From an uncultured bacterium (GTDB taxonomy: Bacteria; Bacillota; Clostridia; Lachnospirales; Lachnospiraceae), in NCBI GenBank assembly GCA_946061355.1, contig CAMGRE010000032.1, forward strand, positions 1 to 15,387: a DNA stretch of 15,387 nt, written 5' to 3'. The notes under the pieces were generated by a model that saw nothing but the letters and a program-made list of their open reading frames with translations, was not told the DNA's origin and searched no databases. This document shows, in pieces, positions 1 through 5,581 of this stretch; within the stretch, counting starts at the first letter, position 1, and each line of letters begins with the position of its first letter. The position numbers and the translations under genes were made by a program.

Positions 1-415
1 AGAGCTCTTCCGAACTATCGCTATGATCCAGAGGCTGCGGGATTTTTCCACAACTGGCCACATTTTCATATACGTTTCTGTCCTTCAACAGTCGGAAATC
101 CTGAAATACAATGCCGAGATTTCTTCTGAATTTCGGTATTTTACGCCTTTTCAGCCTGACGACATCCTGACCGTTGACCATCACACTGCCGGAGGTCGGC
201 AGGAGTTCACGCAGCAGAAGCTTGATCAGTGTGGATTTGCCGGATCCGCTGTCTCCCACCACAAAAACAAACTCTCCGCGTTTTATCTTCAGATTGATGC
301 CATTCAAAGCCGGGGCACCCGTAGAATAGGATTTGCTCACATCCTCCAGAACAATAATATCCTTCGGTTCCGATGTACCTTTTCTGGCTTTCTGTCTTTT
401 TACTGCCTGTGCCAA
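1..415 (-). CDS. ftsE: Cell-division ABC transporter ATP-binding protein FtsE (partial, 3' end outside window)
   Basis: FtsE is the cytoplasmic ATPase that pairs with the membrane protein FtsX to control peptidoglycan hydrolases at division. Visible in the translation: an N-terminal basic extension of about 19 residues, then the ABC core beginning IIVLEDVSKSY, Walker A GDSGSGKST at residues 54-62, and the family stretch FRRNLGIVFQDFRLLKDRN with the Q-loop glutamine at 105. The chosen start is a TTG at 415-413, because GAGGTG lies about 7 bases upstream and no better start exists. The gene sits 35 bp behind a PucR-type regulator, an arrangement I recall from clostridia. After residue 120 (NVYENVA) the frame stays open but no longer resembles FtsE; this covers the last 55 bases of the window and may be a sequence artefact. 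Walker B and the signature motif are not in the window. Identification of the N-terminal part is firm. Confidence 0.88.
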   Translation of the reverse strand, partial: MAQAVKRQKARKGTSEPKDIIVLEDVSKSYSTGAPALNGINLKIKRGEFVFVVGDSGSGKSTLIKLLLRELLPTSGSVMVNGQDVVRLKRRKIPKFRRNLGIVFQDFRLLKDRNVYENVASCGKIPQPLDHSDSSEEL

Positions 416-450
416 TTTTTTCACCTCTGTCTGCCGGTTTACAGTTACTT

Positions 451-1539
451 TTAATATTCAAAAGACTCCATATACTTCATGTATTTCACTACCATCAGCG
501 CAATCTTGAAGGTAATGGCATCCTCAAACACCCTCAGATCCAGTCCCGTGCTCTTCTGAAGCTTATCCAGACGATACACAAGCGTGTTCCTGTGGATAAA
601 GAGCTGTCTGGATGTCTCCGATACGTTCAGGCTGTTCTCAAAGAATTTATTGATGGTTGTCAGCGTCTCCTCGTCGAAATCATCGGGATTCTTCCCGTCA
701 AAAATCTCTCTGATAAACATCTTGCAGAGCGGAATCGGAAGCTGATAGATCAGACGGCCGATCCCGAGTTCGCTATACGCAATGATGTTGCGCTCGCTGA
801 AGAAGATCCTGCCGACATCCAACGCCATCTTTGCCTCTTTGTAAGAACGGCTCACTTCCTTGATCTCACCCACGATGGTTCCGTATGCCACATGGATATT
901 GCTGATACCTTCTTTCTCAAGGCATGCCACGATCCCGGCAGCGTCCGCATCAATCTCTTTATTACCTTCATTGTCCAAAAGCTCCTTCACCACGATCACG
1001 TTATTCTCATCGACCGCAGTAACAAAATCTCTTCCGCCGCTGCCCTTGTAATTCCTGATGATCTCAAGCACATTGATATCTTTGCTGTTCTCCGCTTCCA
1101 CCACGATCGCCACACGTTTCACATCGATCGGAATGTGCAGCTTCTTGGATCTGCTGTAAATATCCACCAGCAACAGATTATCCAGAAGCAGATTCTTGAT
1201 AAAATTGTCCTTGTCAAAGCGCTCTTTGTAAGCTACCAGAAGGCTCTGTAACTGGAAAGCCACCATCTTGCCCACCATATACAGATCTTCGCCTGCGCCG
1301 CCTGCCACAAGGATATATTCCACCTGCTGTTCGTCATATACTTTAAAAAACTGGCAGCCTTGTATCTCCTGGCTGTCTGCGGGTGATTTCACAAACTCAA
1401 GAACAGCCTTTTCACAATCCGTCATCTGATCGGAAGTCGTTGCCGCCACCTTGCCGTCTGTGTCAATTACGCTGAATTCTACTCTCGAGATACTTTTCAA
1501 CCCTTCTATTGTGTTCTGTAAAATCTGATTTGAAATCAT
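451..1539 (-). CDS. PucR/CdaR-type transcriptional regulator
   Basis: This is a 362-residue regulator, probably cytoplasmic and DNA-binding. The C-terminal part, about residues 295-355, has the PucR/CdaR helix-turn-helix layout: a short helix, LNVSETSRQLFIHRNTLVYRLDKL, then a helix ending in FEDAITFKIALMV. The N-terminal 130 residues resemble the putative sugar-diacid recognition domain (VEFSVIDTDGKVAAT, then GEDLYMVGKMVAFQLQSLL). The middle part corresponds to the degenerate GGDEF-like region of this family. The ATG at 1539 has AAGGAG about 8 bases upstream. The ligand is unknown; clostridial members next to ftsE are not necessarily sugar-diacid regulators, so no target is assigned. It is transcribed towards ftsE with a 35-bp gap, so the two are probably co-transcribed. 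Upstream is an AT-rich stretch of about 200 bp that must hold its promoter, because the preceding gene ends in a terminator. Confidence 0.85.
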   Translation of the reverse strand: MISNQILQNTIEGLKSISRVEFSVIDTDGKVAATTSDQMTDCEKAVLEFVKSPADSQEIQGCQFFKVYDEQQVEYILVAGGAGEDLYMVGKMVAFQLQSLLVAYKERFDKDNFIKNLLLDNLLLVDIYSRSKKLHIPIDVKRVAIVVEAENSKDINVLEIIRNYKGSGGRDFVTAVDENNVIVVKELLDNEGNKEIDADAAGIVACLEKEGISNIHVAYGTIVGEIKEVSRSYKEAKMALDVGRIFFSERNIIAYSELGIGRLIYQLPIPLCKMFIREIFDGKNPDDFDEETLTTINKFFENSLNVSETSRQLFIHRNTLVYRLDKLQKSTGLDLRVFEDAITFKIALMVVKYMKYMESFEY

Positions 1540-1729
1540 TTCCCCACTCCTTCTCTCATCCTATGCAAAATGTACAATGTTTATATTCAGGATTTGCCGA
1601 CCGATTGCATACCTATTTTTTATTTTAAAACATATTCACAAATAAATCTACTATTATTTGAATCTATTTTATGCGTTTTTCATGTTTTTTTCTTTTTCAC
1701 CTGTTTTTTCCATTCTCGGCAACCTGCAC
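1540..1729. other. AT-rich intergenic region before the PucR-type regulator
   Basis: The 190 bases between the terminator and the regulator start are strongly AT-rich, with no convincing coding frame. The regulator promoter is expected here on the minus strand, but I could not pick a -35/-10 pair that clearly beats the AT-rich background. Confidence 0.5.
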
Positions 1730-1762
1730 AAAAAAGGGCCGGATCCAGTCAATCCGTCCCTT
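1730..1762 (-). terminator. Intrinsic terminator overlapping the glycosyltransferase stop codon
   Basis: Read on the minus strand: AAGGG, one A·G mismatch, CGGAT, a 7-base loop, ATCCG, CCCTT, then a run of T. That is a 10-bp stem with one internal mismatch followed by a T tract. The stop codon of the glycosyltransferase gene (1751-1749) lies in the loop, so the left arm is coding sequence. It separates the HPr-like/CPBP/glycosyltransferase unit from the regulator-ftsE unit. Confidence 0.8.
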
Positions 1763-2432
1763 CCTCATTCTTATACTTGTCAACCTTACGTTGAAACAAT
1801 CGTCCCCGCAGACGCCTTATTACACCGTAAAACCATGTTTCTTTTCTTTCCTCAAATTCTTTCCTGCCGGGCAGCCCGATCCAGATACTGCTGTTGATCC
1901 TGGATTTATTCTCGAAGACAAACTGTTCTCCGGCCGGATAGGGAATTGTCACCAGTATGACATCCGGAGCCACATCGTTGATCTCATTGATCAGACTGTC
2001 CCCGCGTCCGGCCGATTCCTGTGTGAGCAGTGTCTCTCCGCTGATCGCGACCATTCTCTCCGTCAGATAATTCTTAAGTGTATCAAGTGCATCCTGATTG
2101 TCTCCCAAAAGATAGACATTACGTCTCTCTCTTGCCAGCTTCTTGAAAAACTCTTTCAGAAAAGCCTGATTTTCGATTTCTCTTATTCTGCCCCGCGTTT
2201 CCACTCCTGCTGCCCTGAGCACATCGGCATCGCAAAGGATCGTCATATCCATGGCTTCCAGCCATTCCTTCTGCTCCTCCGAATTCTCCGCCTGCAGCAG
2301 CATCTGCGCGGTAACGCAGTCGATCGTGTGGACTGCCCCTTCCTTCAGATACGTATCGACACGCCGCATCGCCTCACGCAGGGAACAGTCATACAGACCG
2401 ATTCCAAAAATTTCAATTTTTCTCATAATCAT
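1749..2432 (-). CDS. Divergent WecG/TagA/CpsF-family glycosyltransferase
   Basis: The protein has 227 residues, the usual size of the WecG/TagA/CpsF family, whose members transfer ManNAc-type sugars to lipid-linked intermediates in teichoic acid or polysaccharide synthesis at the inner membrane face. Family features seen: an opening KIEIFGIGLYDCSLREAM, the segment IDCVTAQMLLQAE matching the family VNT-x-N region, and ILCDADVLRAAG at the place of the LPDG catalytic-aspartate motif. The usual G-x-P-KQE-x-WI motif is replaced by TIPYPAGEQFVFENK followed by IGLPG, so the active site is altered and the activity is uncertain. It starts 6 bp after the CPBP gene; a second ATG at 2426 is equally possible because neither has a strong SD. 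The C-terminus is basic (RRLRGRLFQRKVDKYK), which in TagA relatives helps membrane attachment. The family call rests on the overall pattern; the substrate is unknown. Confidence 0.72.
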   Translation of the reverse strand: MIMRKIEIFGIGLYDCSLREAMRRVDTYLKEGAVHTIDCVTAQMLLQAENSEEQKEWLEAMDMTILCDADVLRAAGVETRGRIREIENQAFLKEFFKKLARERRNVYLLGDNQDALDTLKNYLTERMVAISGETLLTQESAGRGDSLINEINDVAPDVILVTIPYPAGEQFVFENKSRINSSIWIGLPGRKEFEERKETWFYGVIRRLRGRLFQRKVDKYKNEEGTD

Positions 2433-2438
2433 CCAAAA

Positions 2439-3386
2439 TCAACGACTGACCGTCTGCAGGATCCACTTCATCAAACCTGCATCCAGCAACATATACAAAA
2501 CACAGAGCACCGTTCCTATCACAAACGGGATCGTAACCATTCTGCCCCTGCCGTTCTTTCTTTCCCGCCAGGAAGCAAGCAGATATTCCGTGCGGCCTTC
2601 ATTCTTTGCAATCCAGACAAAAGCACATATCGCAATCGCCGTTGTCACAGCCGCGATCATCAGATACAGGCCGATGGCGTAAAGCATCTCTTCCGTTCCC
2701 GCCTGTTCCATCACGTCCTGCTCATAAAAATCCTGCAGCACCCTGTCCGCAAAATACATCATCACAACACTGTATCCGTTAAAGATCATATGAAAGATCA
2801 CAGATGCCCACAGGCTGCCGGTCGCCTCGACAAGAAGGACAAGCACAATGCCAAGGACAAAGGCATATGCCGCCTGGTTGAAATTCATATGTCCCATCGC
2901 AAACAGAAGCGCTGAAAACACTGCCGCCTGACAGATATTTCCGGATCTTTTATAGCCGCGGTACACCACTCCCCTAAATACGAGTTCCTCGAAAAACGGC
3001 GCGCTTACCGCAATAAAAAAGAACGCTGCCGGAAGCGGAAGTTTCAGTACCTGACCGCTCATCTGAACCACGGTATTCTCCACAAACAGCATACTGAACG
3101 CATTGATCACCGTGGTGAGCGGCATCACCAGAAACGTGATAACTGCGATCATCGCCGCCGTGGACCATTTTATCTTATGAAAACCTATCTTATCAAACCA
3201 GTGAATCCTGTCCTCTGAACCGAGTGAAAAGGCAAGCGCCGGCACCACAATGATGGCGGAACTCAACACGAAGTTTGTGATAATATCCAAAGTATATACA
3301 TAACGAAAAACAACCACTAATACTACAGTAAAAACATGTAGCAGAATGGTTGTTAAAAAGAACCAATTAACTTTTTTGCTGTTCAT
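2439..3386 (-). CDS. CPBP-family intramembrane glutamic-type metalloprotease
   Basis: This is a 315-residue polytopic membrane protein of the CPBP (CAAX protease and bacteriocin-processing) family. The three family motifs are present: EExxxR at residues 133-138 (EELVFR), FxxxH at 162-166 (FAMGH) and HxxxN at 199-203. Several hydrophobic segments surround them, the first at about residues 10-30. Known members cleave membrane-associated peptides or prenylated proteins, or act in bacteriocin immunity; no bacteriocin gene is seen nearby, so the substrate is unknown. The ATG at 3386 has AGGA about 7 bases upstream and lies 9 bp after the stop of the small HPr-like gene. The gene is followed at 6 bp by the glycosyltransferase gene, so all three appear to form one operon ending at the terminator at 1730-1762. 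Confidence 0.88.
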   Translation of the reverse strand: MNSKKVNWFFLTTILLHVFTVVLVVVFRYVYTLDIITNFVLSSAIIVVPALAFSLGSEDRIHWFDKIGFHKIKWSTAAMIAVITFLVMPLTTVINAFSMLFVENTVVQMSGQVLKLPLPAAFFFIAVSAPFFEELVFRGVVYRGYKRSGNICQAAVFSALLFAMGHMNFNQAAYAFVLGIVLVLLVEATGSLWASVIFHMIFNGYSVVMMYFADRVLQDFYEQDVMEQAGTEEMLYAIGLYLMIAAVTTAIAICAFVWIAKNEGRTEYLLASWRERKNGRGRMVTIPFVIGTVLCVLYMLLDAGLMKWILQTVSR

Positions 3387-3395
3387 TCCTGCATC

Positions 3396-3629
3396 CTAGC
3401 TCTCCATCATAAAGTTTACAAGCCTCGTAATGTCTTCCGGCTCATATGCAAGAATCTCCAACTCTGAAATCGTTCCGTCTGAGAAAATGTTTGCCATGGA
3501 AACATACTGGGAAAGCTTTGACTTCAGATTCAGTCTGTCTCCCTCACCGGTTACCAGCTCAACTTTTCCCTTACACTCATCGATCACCTTAAAAAACTTA
3601 TCGATGTCTTTGATGTTCTGTACCTTCAT
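3396..3629 (-). CDS. Small HPr-like protein without the phosphorylatable histidine
   Basis: This gene encodes 77 residues. I chose the ATG at 3629 because AGGAG ends 9 bases before it; the in-frame ATG at 3638 directly touches that SD and would add MKD. The sequence has the alternating beta-alpha pattern of HPr (NIKDIDKFFKVIDECKG, VELVTGEGDRLNLKSKL, ELEILAYEPEDITRLVNFM) and resembles the 76-residue protein encoded on the plus strand near the right end of the window. It lacks the HARP motif with the phosphate-accepting histidine, so a PTS carrier role is unlikely. It is the first gene behind a clear promoter and heads an operon with the CPBP protease and the TagA-like gene. The function is unknown; the HPr-like call rests on pattern similarity and is moderate. 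Confidence 0.65.
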   Translation of the reverse strand: MKVQNIKDIDKFFKVIDECKGKVELVTGEGDRLNLKSKLSQYVSMANIFSDGTISELEILAYEPEDITRLVNFMMES

Positions 3630-3663
3630 ATCTTTCATCTCCTTTCATTTTTTATACTAATAG

Positions 3664-3690
3664 ATTATACCGTAAAAAGGCAAAATGCAA
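3664..3690 (-). promoter_or_regulatory. Sigma-A-type promoter of the HPr-like/CPBP/glycosyltransferase operon
   Basis: On the minus strand there is a perfect -10 TATAAT (3669-3664), preceded at 15 bp by TTGCAT (3690-3685); the spacing is 16 bp if read as CTTGCA. Transcription should begin near 3657, about 28 bases before the start codon. Confidence 0.7.
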
Positions 3691-3708
3691 GGCGATTCTG
3701 TATTTTCG

Positions 3709-3742
3709 GTTAATTTTAACTGAATGTTAACGATTTGTTAAC
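3709..3742. promoter_or_regulatory. Three TTAAC motifs at 11-bp spacing upstream of the promoter (possible operator)
   Basis: On the plus strand TTTAAC begins at 3715, GTTAAC at 3726 and GTTAAC at 3737, exactly 11 bp apart, and GTTAAT at 3709 forms an inverted pair with TTTAAC. The two GTTAAC copies are palindromes. The array lies about 20-50 bp upstream of the -35 element, where activators usually bind, and its right copy overlaps the cvfB stop codon. A bound factor is inference. Confidence 0.4.
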
Positions 3743-4583
3743 TTTCTTTTCTCAATATGCCTGTTTCCGTTATGATTATCCTGCCGTTTTTCAACAAATT
3801 ACCCACTGCACGCTTAAATTCATTTTTGCTCATCTGCATTTCTCTACGGATCACTTCCGGATTTGCCTTGTCGTTGAAGGGCAGCGCACCGTCAAAACTG
3901 TCAATCACGGCCATCACGCGCTCCGCATCCCCGGCAATCTGCAGATAGGCCTTCTCCCGAAGGCTCAGATCGAGTTTGCCGTCCTCCTTCACCGCTGTGA
4001 CCCTGGCGGATACACGGTCTCCGATCCGCACATTTCCATAAAACTCTTTCCTGGGGATCAGTCCGGAATACCTGTCATCCACCGCTACAAAGGCTCCAAA
4101 CTCCTGACTGATCTCATACACGGTTCCCTCCACTCTGTCATCCTTATGATAGGGGCTGTCCGTGCTGAGATATTCGTACACATTCATGGTTGCACAGAGC
4201 CTGCTGCTCTTGTCGATATAAAGCGCCGCCAGCACCTCCTGCCCTTCCCGCACCTTTGCAGTCTGCTCTCTGAAGGGAAGCAGCAGATCTTTCTCAAGCC
4301 CCCAGTCGAGGAAAGCGCCGATCTTAGCCGTCTGCGCCACGTTGAGCCGCGCCACCTGATGCAGCGTAAGCTTCGGCTCTTTTGTCGTCGCGATCATTCT
4401 GTCCTTGGAATCCTTATAGATAAAAACTTCCAGCTTATCTCCCACCGAGATGCCGTCCGGAACCTGCCTGATCGGAAGAAGAACCCTTTCCTCCGCAGCG
4501 CTCTCCATATCCTGTGCAAGATACACACCGAATTCCACCCGTTTTGCAACTACTAATTCCTGCTTTTCTCCCAATCTGATCAT
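3738..4583 (-). CDS. cvfB: CvfB-like S1-domain RNA-binding protein
   Basis: This is a 281-residue protein matching the CvfB/YitL family (usual length about 280-300). The order of domains is an S1-like N-terminal region (residues 1-65), a second S1-like region (about 70-143, KIGAFLDWGLEKDLLLPF), a canonical S1 domain (about 148-213, GTVYEISQEFGAFVAVDDRYSGLIPRKE) and a C-terminal winged-helix-like part ending MSKNEFKRAVGNLLKNGRI. Staphylococcus CvfB binds RNA and affects virulence gene expression; in a commensal a general role in RNA metabolism or gene regulation is more likely. The ATG at 4583 has AGGAGG 11 bases upstream, and that SD overlaps the TAG stop of the thioesterase gene, so the two are translationally close and probably co-transcribed. 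The stop codon lies inside the phased TTAAC array of the next unit. Confidence 0.9.
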   Translation of the reverse strand: MIRLGEKQELVVAKRVEFGVYLAQDMESAAEERVLLPIRQVPDGISVGDKLEVFIYKDSKDRMIATTKEPKLTLHQVARLNVAQTAKIGAFLDWGLEKDLLLPFREQTAKVREGQEVLAALYIDKSSRLCATMNVYEYLSTDSPYHKDDRVEGTVYEISQEFGAFVAVDDRYSGLIPRKEFYGNVRIGDRVSARVTAVKEDGKLDLSLREKAYLQIAGDAERVMAVIDSFDGALPFNDKANPEVIRREMQMSKNEFKRAVGNLLKNGRIIITETGILRKES

Positions 4584-4598
4584 CGTTGTTCCGTCCTC

Positions 4599-5306
4599 CT
4601 ATTTCTGTGTAAACTCTAATACAGCATACGTCATACCTTCCTGACTGTTCAGCCACACTGTCCGGACATTCCCGTTCACAGCCGCGACCGGACAGATCAC
4701 ATCGTTAAGATGCGCCTGACTCTTATATTCCACCCGCAACTGTCCCGTCCGAAAATCCTCCGGCAGATACTGCACCGCCATCTTCACATACTGGGCATTG
4801 TTCACGTGATGATTACTGTCCAGGTGCTGCCGCTGCACTGTAAAGCGTTCCTGCGCTACACCGTTCTCCGGGATCACGATCTTGCGGGGTGCATATTCCA
4901 TGTCCAGCTTCGGTCCCAGCACATATTTCTCATGCATCTCCTCCGTTGCCCTGACCGGACGCATCGTCTCCATATCCAGAAGCGTCCATACCGCATTTGC
5001 CCACGCAAGCCGTTGTCCGTCCGGTCGCTCCATCCAGAAATTACGATATCCCAGGAATCCTTTAAATGCATAAGGACAAGTACATATCCTGATCTCATCG
5101 CACAGCATGGGCAGCTCATCGACAACAATCTGCCATGCGGACACAACCCATGCCTGATGAACCTGCTGGAGATATTTCACGCCCAGTCCCAGTTCCTCAG
5201 ACTGGAATGTACTGCAATCCTGAAAATAGTCTGTCAGCGCTGCTAACGTCAGCCTCTCATCGCTGTCCGTCTCGCTGTAACGCACTCTGCCGGTAAACGA
5301 ATACAC
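4599..5306 (-). CDS. Acyl-ACP thioesterase (FatA/FatB family)
   Basis: The product, about 235 residues, matches the bacterial acyl-ACP thioesterase family, which releases free fatty acids from acyl carrier protein in the cytoplasm. It has the double hot-dog layout: first half VRYSETDSDERLTLAALTDYFQDCSTFQSEELG and GYRNFWMERPDGQRLAWANAVWTLLDMET; second half QRQHLDSNHHVNNAQYVKMA, where the Asn/His of the HVNNAQY region correspond to the catalytic-site segment. I chose the GTG at 5306, preceded by GAGGTGG; a longer frame from a TTG at 5342 would begin inside the terminator of the upstream tRNA gene and is rejected. There is no room for a separate promoter between that terminator and the start, so expression may depend on read-through from the tRNA promoter. 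The gene is followed at 15 bp by cvfB. The fatty acid chain preference cannot be read from the sequence. Confidence 0.88.
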   Translation of the reverse strand: MYSFTGRVRYSETDSDERLTLAALTDYFQDCSTFQSEELGLGVKYLQQVHQAWVVSAWQIVVDELPMLCDEIRICTCPYAFKGFLGYRNFWMERPDGQRLAWANAVWTLLDMETMRPVRATEEMHEKYVLGPKLDMEYAPRKIVIPENGVAQERFTVQRQHLDSNHHVNNAQYVKMAVQYLPEDFRTGQLRVEYKSQAHLNDVICPVAAVNGNVRTVWLNSQEGMTYAVLEFTQK

Positions 5307-5328
5307 AGTTCCACCTCTTTCTGTGAAG

Positions 5329-5360
5329 AAAAAACCCGGCAAGCGTATTCGCTCACCGGG
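5329..5360 (-). terminator. Intrinsic terminator after tRNA-Gln
   Basis: On the minus strand, CCCGG, then T·G and G·T wobble pairs, AGCG, a 4-base AATA loop, CGCT and CCGGG are followed by TTTTTT. It lies 8 bases after the tRNA and ends 22 bases before the thioesterase GTG. Confidence 0.85.
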
Positions 5361-5367
5361 CCTTTTA

Positions 5368-5439
5368 CAGGGCTACAAGGATTCGAACCTTGAAATGACG
5401 GAGTCAGAGTCCGTTGCCTTACCGTTTGGCGATAGCCCT
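5368..5439 (-). tRNA. tRNA-Gln (anticodon CTG)
   Basis: The 72-nt minus-strand cloverleaf has a 7-bp acceptor stem AGGGCTA/TAGCCCT, D-arm GCC/GGC with the GGTAA loop, anticodon stem ACGGA/TCCGT with loop CTCTGAC (anticodon CTG, reading CAG), and T-arm CAAGG/CCTTG with loop TTCGAAT. The discriminator base is G and CCA is not encoded. It has its own promoter and terminator and lies between glnN and the thioesterase gene. The first pair is A-U; many bacterial tRNA-Gln genes have U-A there. Confidence 0.95.
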
Positions 5440-5441
5440 AA

Positions 5442-5479
5442 ATACAAGTGGCTGAAGCATGTTCAACAGCCACTTGTAT
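5442..5479. repeat. Perfect 13-bp inverted repeat at the tRNA-Gln transcription start
   Basis: The arms ATACAAGTGGCTG (5442-5454) and CAGCCACTTGTAT (5467-5479) are exact complements with a 12-base spacer, ending 2 bases before the mature tRNA. The predicted start site (about 5473) lies inside the right arm, so only about 7 bp of the stem would be in the transcript. This fits a protein operator as well as a leader hairpin. It is not followed by T residues on the minus strand, so it is not a terminator for glnN; plus-strand sequence beyond it is T-rich, but no plus-strand gene precedes it. Confidence 0.75.
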
Positions 5480-5525
5480 ATACTACATGATTTTTAATTT
5501 TTTTGCAAGTCTTTTTTATAAAAAA
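5480..5525 (-). promoter_or_regulatory. Promoter of tRNA-Gln with AT-rich UP-like block
   Basis: On the minus strand, TTGCAA (5508-5503), a 17-bp spacer and TAGTAT (5485-5480), with the self-complementary TTTTTTATAAAAAA at 5512-5525 just upstream, as expected for a strong stable-RNA promoter. Confidence 0.72.
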
Positions 5526-5581
5526 TTGTAAAATGCAAAATTCCTTCTGTTTTCAGGATTTTCAGCCATTTTCTGATGGAT

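Noticed and set aside
373..1251. Long plus-strand frame opposite the PucR-type regulator
   Set aside because: It is antisense to a gene with clear family motifs, lacks an SD, and its composition is that of a reverse-strand shadow.
1671..2915. 414-codon plus-strand frame opposite the glycosyltransferase and CPBP genes
   Set aside because: It crosses two well-supported minus-strand genes and has a His/Gln-rich shadow composition without motifs.
5307..5342. Upstream extension of the thioesterase reading frame to a TTG at 5342
   Set aside because: It would begin inside the tRNA-Gln terminator hairpin, has no SD, and the family homology starts after the GTG at 5306.
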